DNA from: Cyanobacteria bacterium SZAS-4 | GTDB taxonomy: Bacteria > Cyanobacteriota > Vampirovibrionia > Obscuribacterales > Obscuribacteraceae | Direction of reading: 5' to 3' | Length of the DNA: 64,000 bases | Assembly: GCA_018266255.1 (NCBI GenBank) | Contig: JAFEAT010000024.1 | Span: forward strand, 1 to 64,000 | Shown: positions 41,050 through 50,270 of the stretch, piece after piece | How positions within the stretch are numbered: the first letter of the stretch is position 1 | Layout: every line of letters begins with the position of its first letter | The notes under the pieces: generated by a model | What the model was told of the DNA's origin: nothing | The model's database searches: none | Seen by the model: only the letters and a program-made list of their open reading frames with translations | Program-made: the position numbers and the translations under genes

Positions 41050-41931
41050 ATGGCAAATCTCAAAGCGATCCGCAACCGGATCAAGAGCGTTCAAGCTACA
41101 CAAAAAATCACTCGCGCTATGCGACTTGTCGCAGCAGCAAAAGTGCGTCGCGCCCAGATGCGAGTGGAAGCCGCAAGACCTTTCACCACAGCGGTCGTGA
41201 AGATGTTGCAAGAAGCGCTCTCGGGTTTGGCACCAATCGACTTGCAAGGGATGGAAATCCTTCAGACGAGAGACGTTAAAACAGTTGGATTGATCGTAAT
41301 CTCGTCTGACAGAGGATTGTGCGGCTCTTACAACACCACTGTTTTCCGTGAAACGATGCAGCGCATCATGAAGCTTCAAGCTGAAGGCAAAGAAGTGAAA
41401 CTGATTTTGATCGGTTTGAAAGCGGCTGGATTCTTTAAGCACATCAAGATTGAAAAGCTCAAGACTTACACCTTGCTGCCTGCCATTCCGACGATTCAGG
41501 AAAGCGAATTGATTGCCGACACTGCTGTGCAATTCTTCAAAGATAAAGTTGTTGATTCGATCGAAATTATCGGTACGAAATTCATTTCGATGATGCGTTC
41601 AGAAATCATCGACACTAATTTCATTCCAGTAAAACTTCCTGAAAAAGCGCAACATACAATGATGCGTCCAGAAAGATTGTTCGAGCCATCAATCGATGAA
41701 GTGATGCAAAAAGAACTGCTTCCTAAGTATCTCCAGAACGTGATTTATCAAACGTTGTTGGAAGCTTCAGCAGCAGAATTAGCAGCCAGAATGAAAGCGA
41801 TGACCGATGCATCCAACAACGCAAGAGACCTGATCGCTTCTCTCAGTCTCGTCTACAACAAAGCGCGTCAAGGAAGCATCACTCAAGAGTTGCTCGAAAT
41901 CGTCGGCGGTGCGGAAGCTCTGCGCGGTTAA
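41050..41931 (+). CDS. atpG: ATP synthase subunit gamma
   Basis: Gamma is the central rotor shaft. The 293-residue protein has the family's N-terminal helix (LKAIRNRIKSVQATQKITRAMRLVAAAKVRRAQ is split here by ordinary residues) and the C-terminal helix ending in QGSITQELLEIVGGAEAL. No cyanobacterial/plastid regulatory Cys insertion is evident. It is the last ATP synthase gene; beta and epsilon must be elsewhere, as in cyanobacteria. A SUKH-like reading frame overlaps its last 23 bases. Confidence 0.96.
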   Translation: MANLKAIRNRIKSVQATQKITRAMRLVAAAKVRRAQMRVEAARPFTTAVVKMLQEALSGLAPIDLQGMEILQTRDVKTVGLIVISSDRGLCGSYNTTVFRETMQRIMKLQAEGKEVKLILIGLKAAGFFKHIKIEKLKTYTLLPAIPTIQESELIADTAVQFFKDKVVDSIEIIGTKFISMMRSEIIDTNFIPVKLPEKAQHTMMRPERLFEPSIDEVMQKELLPKYLQNVIYQTLLEASAAELAARMKAMTDASNNARDLIASLSLVYNKARQGSITQELLEIVGGAEALRG

Positions 41932-42457
41932 TAACACGTCTGGTTTCACCGAGTATCTAACAAGCTACAGTGCCAAAATGATTGGCGCTCATGAGCTCTT
42001 TGTTCCTGCTGCAGCAGTCATTCACGACAGTGACGTGTCAAATGCAGAGTTGCGACTGAGCTGTAATTTGCCTGTCGGTTACAAGGAATTTGTGAGTACT
42101 TTGGGTTCGGGGGCTTGGGCTCAATCCGACATCACGGCTCCTGCCGATTTGTATGCTTTCGACGAGTCGGTGGGCCATGAAATGAAGGGATGGATTCCGC
42201 TGGCCGAGAATGTAGACGGCTGCGGTAATTCTGTCGCCTTTAATTGTCTCGACCAGAAAATTTATTTCTGCAACCACGACCCATTTGGATTTGTGTTCGT
42301 CGCCAACTCATTCGAAGAGTTCATTCAAACAGTCGCCGATCGCTGGCTTCGTGACACTAGAAGTGGCACCAGATTGTTTTACGAGTCTCTACCAGATTTC
42401 AAAGAGGTAATTCCGCTGCAACAAGAAAGGAAACATTCCTGGTGGAAATTTTGGTAA
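41909..42457 (+). CDS. SMI1/KNR4 (SUKH) family protein
   Basis: The protein (up to 182 residues) matches the SUKH fold by eye. It has an early helix with LPVGYKEFVSTLGSGAW, a middle segment WIPLAENVDGCGNSVAF, and a late segment HDPFGFVFVANSFEEFI. SUKH proteins serve as immunity proteins against polymorphic toxins or as cellular regulators. A frame from GTG at 41909 overlaps atpG by 23 bases; ATG at 41978 would give about 159 residues and also keeps the domain, so the start is open. No toxin gene is nearby, and the position at the end of the ATP synthase operon is odd. The C-terminus ends with a basic/aromatic tail (KHSWWKFW). Confidence 0.75.
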   Translation: MRKLCAVNNTSGFTEYLTSYSAKMIGAHELFVPAAAVIHDSDVSNAELRLSCNLPVGYKEFVSTLGSGAWAQSDITAPADLYAFDESVGHEMKGWIPLAENVDGCGNSVAFNCLDQKIYFCNHDPFGFVFVANSFEEFIQTVADRWLRDTRSGTRLFYESLPDFKEVIPLQQERKHSWWKFW

Positions 42458-42638
42458 TGCTTGCAGAATCGTTGATACTTGAATGATCGAAACTGGCTTC
42501 GTTAGAGGCTCGCTGCCCGCTTGGCAACCGGCTTTTAAAGTATATGAATAAAAGCGTAAATCTACGTGAAGTAAAGAAGTCCAGCCTTATGATTCGCATA
42601 TCTAAACCGGCTACTACCCCGATAAGGATTGCGACAAT

Positions 42639-44480
42639 ATGATAAACACCCTCTCATCTACGACCACCGTGTCAGTTCAAACAAGCTACGCCGTGAAAAA
42701 TATCAAGCTAGCAAAATGGGTTTCGGAAGCAATTGCGTTATGCAAACCCGACAAGGTGCAATGGTGTGATGGATCGCAAGAGGAAGTAGACGCTCTCTGC
42801 AAAGAGATGGTTGATAGCGGAATGTTGCTCCGTCTCAACTCAGAACTTCGTCCAAACAGCTTTCTAGCCCGTTCTGATATCTCTGATGTCGCCAGAGTCG
42901 AAGAACGCACCTATATATGTTCGGAACAAGAAGACGATGCTGGTCCAACCAACAACTGGATGGCACCAACTGAAGCAAAAGGCATTCTCAACAATTTGTT
43001 CGATGGCTGCATGCGCGGTCGCACCATGTATGTAATTCCATTCAGCATGGGTCCACTCGGTTCGAAAATTGCTCAGATCGGTGTAGAAATCACCGATTCA
43101 CCATATGTGGTAGCAAGCATGCGCATTATGACGCGCATGGGCAAAGAAGTTGTTGAAGTTCTCGGTGAAGCAGGAGAGTTCGTTCCTTGCATGCACACAG
43201 TTGGCAAGCCTCTCAACGTTGGCGAAAAAGATGTTGCCTGGCCATGCAACCCAGACGTCAAATACATCTGCCACTTCCCTGAAACTCGCGAAATCTGGTC
43301 ATATGGTTCCGGATACGGTGGCAATGCTCTTCTCGGTAAGAAGTGCTTTGCTCTCAGAATCGCTTCCACAATGGCTCGTGACGAAGGCTGGTTGGCTGAG
43401 CACATGCTCATTCTCGGTCTTGAATCTCCTCAAGGCGTAAAAAAATACATCGCCGCTGCTTTCCCAAGCGCTTGCGGTAAAACCAACCTGGCAATGCTCG
43501 TTCCTCCTGCTGAACTGAGCGGCTGGAAAGTCACCACCGTCGGTGACGATATTGCCTGGATCAAGCCGGGAGAAGATGGCAAGTTCTACGCTATCAATCC
43601 TGAAGCTGGATATTTCGGCGTCGCTCCCGGAACATCAGAGAAGACCAATCCAAACGCTATTCGCACTCTCAAAGAGAATTGCATCTTCACTAACGTTGCC
43701 CTCACTCCAGATGGCGATGTTTGGTGGGAAGGTCTGACCGACACACCACCAGCGCAATTGACCGACTGGCAGGGTCAAGCCTGGACTCCAGAATGTGGCA
43801 GACCAGCTGCCCATCCAAATGCACGTTTCACAGTGTCAGCCACCAGCTGCCCCTCTCTGGACCCACAGTGGGACGATCCAGCAGGCGTGCCAATCAGCGC
43901 TTTTGTTTTCGGTGGACGTCGCGCCACCACAGTGCCGCTCGTAGTTGAGTCACTGAGCTGGGATTCCGGTGTCTACATGGCTGCGACTCTCGGATCTGAA
44001 ACGACTGCAGCTGCAATCGGTAAAGTTGGACAGGTTCGCAGAGATCCAATGGCGATGCTGCCTTTCTGCGGATACAACATGGGTGACTATTTCACACACT
44101 GGTTGGAAATGGGCGCCGAAGTTGATTCAGCTCCACCTATCTATTGTGTTAACTGGTTCAGGCTCGACGAAAAAGGCAAGTTCATGTGGCCAGGCTTCGG
44201 TGAAAACCTTCGCGTGCTGAAGTGGATTTTCAACCGCACTGAAAAGAAAGCAGAAGCAGTGAAGACCGAATTGGGATGGATGCCAAGCTTCCAGGACATG
44301 GATTGGACTGGCTGTAAATCAGTGACCGAAGAGAAGTTCAGTAAACTGATGAACGTAGACGCCAAACTCTGGCTTACTGAAATCGAATCGCACAAAGAAT
44401 TCTTCGTCAAATTGGCAGACAAGTTGCCGAAGAAATTCTCATTGCTCAGAGAAAAAATGTTGGCTACGTTCACACGCTAG
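42639..44480 (+). CDS. pckG: Phosphoenolpyruvate carboxykinase (GTP)
   Basis: It interconverts oxaloacetate and phosphoenolpyruvate with GTP/GDP, the entry to gluconeogenesis. The 613-residue length and the P-loop with reactive Cys, FPSACGKTNLAM (about 276-287), mark the GTP-dependent type, not the ATP-dependent one. GDDIAWIK (about 304-311) carries the metal-binding Asp, and VFGGRRATTVPLV (about 426-438) the late conserved region. ATG at 42639 follows AAGGA. It is a single gene ended by a strong terminator. PckG is usual in some Gram-positives and animals and less common in cyanobacteria, which fits a heterotrophic metabolism. Confidence 0.97.
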   Translation: MINTLSSTTTVSVQTSYAVKNIKLAKWVSEAIALCKPDKVQWCDGSQEEVDALCKEMVDSGMLLRLNSELRPNSFLARSDISDVARVEERTYICSEQEDDAGPTNNWMAPTEAKGILNNLFDGCMRGRTMYVIPFSMGPLGSKIAQIGVEITDSPYVVASMRIMTRMGKEVVEVLGEAGEFVPCMHTVGKPLNVGEKDVAWPCNPDVKYICHFPETREIWSYGSGYGGNALLGKKCFALRIASTMARDEGWLAEHMLILGLESPQGVKKYIAAAFPSACGKTNLAMLVPPAELSGWKVTTVGDDIAWIKPGEDGKFYAINPEAGYFGVAPGTSEKTNPNAIRTLKENCIFTNVALTPDGDVWWEGLTDTPPAQLTDWQGQAWTPECGRPAAHPNARFTVSATSCPSLDPQWDDPAGVPISAFVFGGRRATTVPLVVESLSWDSGVYMAATLGSETTAAAIGKVGQVRRDPMAMLPFCGYNMGDYFTHWLEMGAEVDSAPPIYCVNWFRLDEKGKFMWPGFGENLRVLKWIFNRTEKKAEAVKTELGWMPSFQDMDWTGCKSVTEEKFSKLMNVDAKLWLTEIESHKEFFVKLADKLPKKFSLLREKMLATFTR

Positions 44481-44503
44481 ACCGAATATCTGATTACGAA
44501 GAG

Positions 44504-44538
44504 AAGCGCCACTAGCTCATGCGAGTGGCGCTTTTCTT
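44504..44538 (+). terminator. Rho-independent terminator after pckG
   Basis: A perfect ten-base stem AAGCGCCACT/AGTGGCGCTT (44504-44513 with 44524-44533) around a ten-base loop is followed by TTTCTT. It lies 24 bases after the pckG stop and 18 bases before the end of the convergent sulfatase gene, so it probably serves both strands to some degree. Confidence 0.85.
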
Positions 44539-44555
44539 ATTGAATGTTGGACGCC

Positions 44556-47078
44556 TTACTCGCTAGCGTGATTGCTCTGTGAGTTGGCTGCTTGCAGCTT
44601 TTGGATATCGGCTGGTGACAATTGCGGTCTATCTAGTTTCAAGGTCAGCTTTTCCAATTTACCAGTGAAGGTAAATGGGACTTGATAGTCCTCGTCGCAA
44701 ACGGTCGTGCCCGTATCCGAGCCGATGTCGAAGCTTTCATCCCACTGCAAAATCAATGGCAGTGTGTTCTCCATCTTTTGAGTGACAACTTCTTTACCAT
44801 CAACTTTCAACGTTCCCGTGCCACCTCGACCGATACCGCTCATGTTGTTGAATGCAAGCGTGCCAGATCCAAGCCCGTCGTATTTGAAGTCGAATTCAAT
44901 CACGTGTTTGCCTTTGCTCAGTGCGGCTGGACCTTCCCAACGCACACGTTTCAAATCAGCAAGGTTCCATAGAAAAATGGGCTTGCCTTTTAAAAAGTAA
45001 AAACCGTAGCCTGCGAATCTTCCACCCGATGTAATCAAGACACCGTCGGCACCATCAGTGGTGAGGTCAACCTCTGCCTTGATGTTATATGAGGTGTTGA
45101 GCAGTAGCGGTGAATCTCCTTGTGGAATGCCTGTCAATGGTCTCGTGTATACGAATTCCTTGCGCCCCGCTGTTATGTTTGGACGCTCTTGAATCAGTCG
45201 TGTTGCGACACTGGCATCAAGTGGAAGAACGGAATATTTTTTTGCTTCGCTGGCAAAAACTGCTTTTAGTTCGTCTACCTTCTTCGGGTTCTCAGCAGCG
45301 ATATCTTTAGACTCCGTCCAGTCTTTGCTGAGGTCGTAAAGCTCCCAGGTGACGTTGTTGGTCGGATCTTGATTGATAGGACCCATGGTCACCCACGGTG
45401 GTCGTGTCACTTTGGTGCTAGCCACCCAGCCGTCGCTGTAGATGGCATGGTCTCCCATCATCTCGAAGTATTGCGTCTTGTGATGCGATGGTGCCTTTGC
45501 GTTAGACGCATCGAATGTGTAGGCAAAGCTTGTGCCATCAATTGGTTTTTGCTTGATGCCATCGACTTGCTCTGGAGCCGCGATTCCGCAAGCTTCCAAG
45601 ATCGTCGGCTCAACGTCGATGACATGATGGAACTGGTTACGCACAGCGCCCAGGTCTTTGATATGTCCTGGCCATGATACGCACATGCCCTGGCGCGTGC
45701 CACCAAAGTGCGAAGCAATCTGTTTCGTCCAGGCAAACGGTGTGTCGAACACCCAACTCCACGCAACAGTCATATGGTTGTATGTGCGGTCTGTGCCCCA
45801 AATATCGTAGAAGTTTTTTAGTTGCGCTTCTACCGGCACATCAGCGCCGTTGAAAGACGCAACTTCATTAGGAGTACCAATGGTGGTGCCTTCAGCACTG
45901 CCGCCGTTGTCTCCGCTGATATAAATGATTAGCGTGTTATCGAGTTTGCCCATGTCTTCAACCGCTTTGATGACGCGACCGATTTCATGGTCTGTATAGG
46001 CCAGGTAAGCGGCGTATACATCAGCCTGACGGATGAACATTTTCTTGTCGTCCGCGCTGAGGCTGTCCCAATTTCTCAGAAGTTTGTCGGGCCATGGTGT
46101 CATTTTTGCGTCTTGTGGAATTACACCAAGTCTTTTTTGATTGGCAAAAATCTGATCGCGTACTGAATCAAAACCTTTGTCGAACAGGTGCATATCGCTT
46201 ATTTTCTTCACCCACTCCGGCGTCGGATGATGCGGAGCATGCGTGCCACCAGGTACGTAGTGGCAGAAAAACGGCTTATCCGGCTGGATTTGATTTAGTT
46301 GATTGAGCCAGTCGATTGCGTCATCTGCTTGCGCAGTGGTCAGGTTCCAACCTGGCTTGCCGACAAAAGGAGTAATCGGTGTTGTGTTGCGGAACAAGTT
46401 CGGCTGCCACTGACTGGTATCACCCCCGATGAATCCATAAAAGTAATCGAATCCCAATCCGGTTGGCCAGCGGTCGAATGGTCCTGTCTGACTGGATTCG
46501 AAGGTCGGTGTGTTGTGAGCCTTGCCGAACCACGATGTGGCATAACCATTGCTTTGCAAAACACGACCGATGGTGGCGGAGTCTTTTGGAATAATGCTGT
46601 TGTAGCCAGGGAATCCGCTCGACTGCTCAGATACTACGCCGAAGCCGACGCTGTGATGATTCCGTCCAGTGATCAGCGCTGCACGCGTAGGAGAGCAGAG
46701 CGCAGTTGAGTGGAACTGCGTAAATCGCAGACCTGTATTGGCAATTCTGTCTAGAGTCGGTGTTGGTATCACACCGCCGAAGGTGCTGGGAGCTCCGAAG
46801 CCAACATCGTCGGTCATAATCAATAAAACGTTTGGAGCTTTCGCCGGTGGCACTATGCGCGGTGCCCACCATGCGCGCGACTGAGCGGCATTATCTTTAA
46901 TCACACCCTGAAAGTTTGGATCGGGTGCTGGCAACTGCTTTCCAGTAATTGTCGTGGTCGCTGACGGAGAACCTGCCTCGCCGGTTACCACCTGGGCTGT
47001 CACTGGAAGAACTGTCGCGTTGAGCGAGAGCGCGCTAGAAAAAAGCGCTACGACCATAGACGTACGCCAATGTTTCAT
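44556..47078 (-). CDS. Exported arylsulfatase (type I sulfatase)
   Basis: The 840-residue protein has a signal peptide (residues 1 to about 30), metal-binding DD at 90-91, and the sulfatase signature CSPTRAALITGR at 128-139. Cys128 would be converted to formylglycine by a maturation enzyme, and no such enzyme is in the window. The catalytic domain is arylsulfatase A/AtsA-like and runs to about residue 560; the last 200 residues form a beta-rich domain of the kind seen in long bacterial arylsulfatases. It would release sulfate from sulfate esters outside the cytoplasm. It is a single gene, convergent with pckG. No ribosome site is strong at 47078. Confidence 0.93.
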   Translation of the reverse strand: MKHWRTSMVVALFSSALSLNATVLPVTAQVVTGEAGSPSATTTITGKQLPAPDPNFQGVIKDNAAQSRAWWAPRIVPPAKAPNVLLIMTDDVGFGAPSTFGGVIPTPTLDRIANTGLRFTQFHSTALCSPTRAALITGRNHHSVGFGVVSEQSSGFPGYNSIIPKDSATIGRVLQSNGYATSWFGKAHNTPTFESSQTGPFDRWPTGLGFDYFYGFIGGDTSQWQPNLFRNTTPITPFVGKPGWNLTTAQADDAIDWLNQLNQIQPDKPFFCHYVPGGTHAPHHPTPEWVKKISDMHLFDKGFDSVRDQIFANQKRLGVIPQDAKMTPWPDKLLRNWDSLSADDKKMFIRQADVYAAYLAYTDHEIGRVIKAVEDMGKLDNTLIIYISGDNGGSAEGTTIGTPNEVASFNGADVPVEAQLKNFYDIWGTDRTYNHMTVAWSWVFDTPFAWTKQIASHFGGTRQGMCVSWPGHIKDLGAVRNQFHHVIDVEPTILEACGIAAPEQVDGIKQKPIDGTSFAYTFDASNAKAPSHHKTQYFEMMGDHAIYSDGWVASTKVTRPPWVTMGPINQDPTNNVTWELYDLSKDWTESKDIAAENPKKVDELKAVFASEAKKYSVLPLDASVATRLIQERPNITAGRKEFVYTRPLTGIPQGDSPLLLNTSYNIKAEVDLTTDGADGVLITSGGRFAGYGFYFLKGKPIFLWNLADLKRVRWEGPAALSKGKHVIEFDFKYDGLGSGTLAFNNMSGIGRGGTGTLKVDGKEVVTQKMENTLPLILQWDESFDIGSDTGTTVCDEDYQVPFTFTGKLEKLTLKLDRPQLSPADIQKLQAANSQSNHASE

Positions 47079-47309
47079 GGAGACACCAAAATGAAGGGGG
47101 CTTCAGAGTATATGGTCTTGACAATAGAAGCTCAACAGTAAGAATTAAGACAGAGGTGATATTTGACTAATTTTACAAAGACAATGAATATCTCTTATAT
47201 GTCCTCTCGGTGTCTGATAGCAAATCGATTAATCACCTTACCAAAGGGCGCAATGTCTGGTAGCCTTGGTCTTACGCAGGTATCACTTTAGCTACTGCAT
47301 CCTACTAGC

Positions 47310-47322
47310 TATAATGTCATCA
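47310..47322 (+). promoter_or_regulatory. TATAAT box seven bases before a start codon
   Basis: A perfect TATAAT stands at 47310-47315, and the ATG of the SpoIID-domain gene begins at 47322. Transcription would start about at the A of the ATG, giving a leaderless message; no ribosome site is present upstream, which fits. A -35 hexamer at the right distance is only half matched. Confidence 0.4.
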
Positions 47323-48920
47323 TGTTGCAGAGCGGCTTGAACATCAAATCCCTAAAAGAAGACGTCCGCCACACCGACTCGAGAGATGAGGCTGAAATCG
47401 CTGCGTGCATCGCGGCTGTTCGCGCTTACCTTGATGCTGAGGCTAAGGAAATTACAGTGGCGCCTGACGAACCGTCCGTCAATCATTGGCAAAGCACCGC
47501 TCGCCTCGAAGCTGCGGGAATCAAGAAAAAGCGCTCCGTTGCAGGAAATCTCTGGCGTTTCAGTGGTTTATCTGTTCTGGTTGCTCTCTGTCTTTCTACT
47601 GCTTCTCCATCCTATGCCGACGATGCCATCAATACAGATCAAATCGCCGTCAACAAAACATCTACAACGCGCTACGTGCCGTTGCAAACACCTTCGAAGC
47701 ACACGTTTATCAAAGTCGGACTTTTTGTCAAAGCAAGTCGTGTAGACATTGAAGCCCTTGATGGTGCCGAAGTTCGTGACGCCAGCACTGGAGCTGTTGT
47801 AGCCTCTTTGCCGGCTCAAAGTCAATGGTCATTGAACATCGACAGCACCAAAAACATTTCCTTCACTGGAAAAAACAATGTCGATGGTGCCCGCATCGCA
47901 GATGGTCAGCCGCCTGCCACAATCAGCAAAGTCGCTTACTTTCCGACGGCACCAAGAAGCGATTCGAACAAATTTTTACTGCCATCGCAATCGAAGTCTG
48001 ACACTACAGATGGTGTTAGCGGATACATGGTTATTCCCGAAAACGATAAGAAGGGAAATCAAGTTGTCGTCGTAAATGGCAAGCTATACCGTGGCGCCAT
48101 CTGGCTCAAGCCAGGTGCACAGGACGCATCTAGCGACTCGAACGGAATTACCGCAATCAATATAGTGGATTTGGAAGACTATCTTCTCTCGGTTTTGCCG
48201 AGCGAAATGCCATCTAGCTGGCCGCTTGAGGCGTTGAAAGCACAGGCAGTAGCCGCCCGTTCATATGCGATTGCAAACATCGGCAAGCACTCGAAAGATG
48301 GTTACGACCTGCGTGCAACCATCGACGACCAGGTATACACGGGCGTTTCGAGCGAAAACCCTAACTCGAATCGTGCTGTCGCCGAAACCGAAGGACTGAT
48401 CTTGAAGCACCAGGGGAAGCCAGTTTCCGCATTTTTCCATAGTACCAGTGGCGGTAGTACCGAAATCGCCGAGTACGTCTGGGGGCGTCCAGTGCCTTAC
48501 CTGCGCATGGTTCCAGACTATGACGACATGTCACCTCATTTCGCCTGGAGCAAGAAAGTCAAGGTTGACGACCTCGCCCGTGCCGTTGGCGCGGACCTCG
48601 GACAGTTGACTACGTTTTCGATTGTGTCTCGAACTCCATCGAATCGAGTCAAAGAAGCCGTACTGGCCGGCTCGAACGGCTCCAAAACTATCTCGGGCGA
48701 AAGTCTGCGCAAGGTTTTCAAACTTCCGAGCACCAACTTTAATATCGTTTGCAAAGACAACACCTTAGAATTCCTCGGACGCGGTAATGGTCATGGTCTT
48801 GGGCTGTCTCAGTGGGGCGCTAGAGCGCTGGCTGAACATGGGTATAATGCAGCTCAGATTCTGACGTATTACTATAAAGACGTATCCGTTGATTATTTAG
48901 CCGATTCGGTCGGCATCTGA
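47322..48920 (+). CDS. SpoIID/LytB-domain protein with N-terminal cytoplasmic module
   Basis: The 532-residue protein has one membrane helix (about 77-97). The cytoplasmic N-terminal part contains DEAEIAACIAAVRAYLDAEA and WQSTARLEAAG, which resembles the short C-terminal module of sodium-pump decarboxylase gamma subunits. The extracytoplasmic part carries the SpoIID domain (about 280-525) with VLPSEMPSSWPLEALKAQAVAARSYA, the catalytic Glu in SEMP, and GHGLGLSQWGA near the end. SpoIID is a lytic transglycosylase acting on denuded peptidoglycan; relatives outside spore-formers act in cell division or wall turnover. An rseP-like gene follows by nine bases. Confidence 0.88.
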   Translation: MLQSGLNIKSLKEDVRHTDSRDEAEIAACIAAVRAYLDAEAKEITVAPDEPSVNHWQSTARLEAAGIKKKRSVAGNLWRFSGLSVLVALCLSTASPSYADDAINTDQIAVNKTSTTRYVPLQTPSKHTFIKVGLFVKASRVDIEALDGAEVRDASTGAVVASLPAQSQWSLNIDSTKNISFTGKNNVDGARIADGQPPATISKVAYFPTAPRSDSNKFLLPSQSKSDTTDGVSGYMVIPENDKKGNQVVVVNGKLYRGAIWLKPGAQDASSDSNGITAINIVDLEDYLLSVLPSEMPSSWPLEALKAQAVAARSYAIANIGKHSKDGYDLRATIDDQVYTGVSSENPNSNRAVAETEGLILKHQGKPVSAFFHSTSGGSTEIAEYVWGRPVPYLRMVPDYDDMSPHFAWSKKVKVDDLARAVGADLGQLTTFSIVSRTPSNRVKEAVLAGSNGSKTISGESLRKVFKLPSTNFNIVCKDNTLEFLGRGNGHGLGLSQWGARALAEHGYNAAQILTYYYKDVSVDYLADSVGI

Positions 48921-48929
48921 GGTTCACTC

Positions 48930-50252
48930 TTGTTGGTTCAGGTTTTTGCAGTATTTGTCATGCTTGCAATCCTCAGCACGCTTATTATCGTGCACGAGTG
49001 CGGGCATTTTTCAGTAGCCAGGTTTTTCGGCTTCCAGACCCCGGTGTTTGGCTTTGGATTGCCTTTCGGACCACACTGGGTGGTTGGGAAGAAGTGGGGC
49101 ACTGAGTTCCGCATCCACGCCTGCTTGCTTGGCGGATATGTTGCGATCCCAGAGCTGGGGGATGAATCTAACGCGTCTGAAGACGCTTTCGGTGTTCCGC
49201 TGAAACCGTTCCGCAAGTTTCCGATCTGGCAGCGCGCTCTTGTCGCCTTTGCTGGCGTCGGTTTCAACATCCTCTTCGCTTACCTGGTCATGCTCGTCAT
49301 GTTCCTTTCGCTGGGGCAGCAGTCGCAGCCTACAGTGGTAACCAAGCTTGTTCCAGCTGACTCGATTGCCGCAAAAGCCGGCATCAAGGTCAACGACACA
49401 ATCATTGCAATCAACGATAAGCCAGTAGCCAGCACCGACGACACTGTCGCGGCGCTCAGCTCGCATCGTAGCGAGTTGGTGCACATCCAGGTTCTGCGCG
49501 ATTCCAAGCCGATGACCATCGATGTGACGACTAGCGACAAAGGCAAAGTCGGCATGCAGCTGGAAGGTAAGGGACCTGCAACCTATAAGAAGGTGGAAGG
49601 GAATTTCTTCGACGTGGCGCGCGCAGCGCTTGTTCGGCTGTACACATTGACTGCCAGCATGATGAGCGCCATGGGACAAATGGTCGAAGGGCTCGTAGGT
49701 GGCGGCGGCGACAAGAGTTCTGGCAGCCATCCGAAAGTCAGTATCGGTGATTTGCACGGCGTTTTAGCGGTCGTAAAAATCGGCGCAGATATCGCCAAGG
49801 AAGATTGGAGCCAGCTTTTCCTTTTCACGATTTTGATCAGCATGGACCTGGCAATCATCAATTTGCTGCCATGGCCGGCACTGGATGGTGGTCACCTTGC
49901 TTTCATGACATTCGAGGCTGTGCGCGGTCGTCCGATGGGCGAGCGGGCTCAGGGCGAGATAGTTAAATGGGGATTTGTCAGTCTGATTGTCCTTATGGTT
50001 GTCATAATGGTTAATGACGTTCGCGCGTTAGTCACCGGGCAACTGGAATACAAGAAGGACAAGCAGCACGAAGACAAAGCGGACAAAACGCCGCTGAAAG
50101 ATTCGACGGAGAATGCGACTGAAAACGGAACCAGCAAGTCATCTGACGCGCCGGCTGTAGACGCAACATCGACAGAAACATCGACAGGGAAGAAGGATTC
50201 AGAGCCTGTGACTCCACCAGATTCCAAATCTGATGCAGTACCAAGCAAGTAA
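48930..50252 (+). CDS. rseP: RseP-type intramembrane zinc protease (site-2 protease)
   Basis: An M50 protease that cleaves membrane-bound substrates such as anti-sigma factors. HECGH is at 22-26 in the first helix and the second active-site motif ALDGGHL lies near 315. A PDZ domain sits between helices two and three (about 130-215: ADSIAAKAGIKVNDTIIAINDKPV). The last 70 residues are an acidic Ser/Thr/Asp-rich tail not found in most homologues. The start is TTG at 48930, with GAGG seven bases upstream; ATG at 48960 would cut the first helix. It follows the SpoIID gene by nine bases, so the two are probably co-transcribed. Confidence 0.93.
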   Translation: MLVQVFAVFVMLAILSTLIIVHECGHFSVARFFGFQTPVFGFGLPFGPHWVVGKKWGTEFRIHACLLGGYVAIPELGDESNASEDAFGVPLKPFRKFPIWQRALVAFAGVGFNILFAYLVMLVMFLSLGQQSQPTVVTKLVPADSIAAKAGIKVNDTIIAINDKPVASTDDTVAALSSHRSELVHIQVLRDSKPMTIDVTTSDKGKVGMQLEGKGPATYKKVEGNFFDVARAALVRLYTLTASMMSAMGQMVEGLVGGGGDKSSGSHPKVSIGDLHGVLAVVKIGADIAKEDWSQLFLFTILISMDLAIINLLPWPALDGGHLAFMTFEAVRGRPMGERAQGEIVKWGFVSLIVLMVVIMVNDVRALVTGQLEYKKDKQHEDKADKTPLKDSTENATENGTSKSSDAPAVDATSTETSTGKKDSEPVTPPDSKSDAVPSK

Positions 50253-50270
50253 GTTCGAGGAATCACGCAC

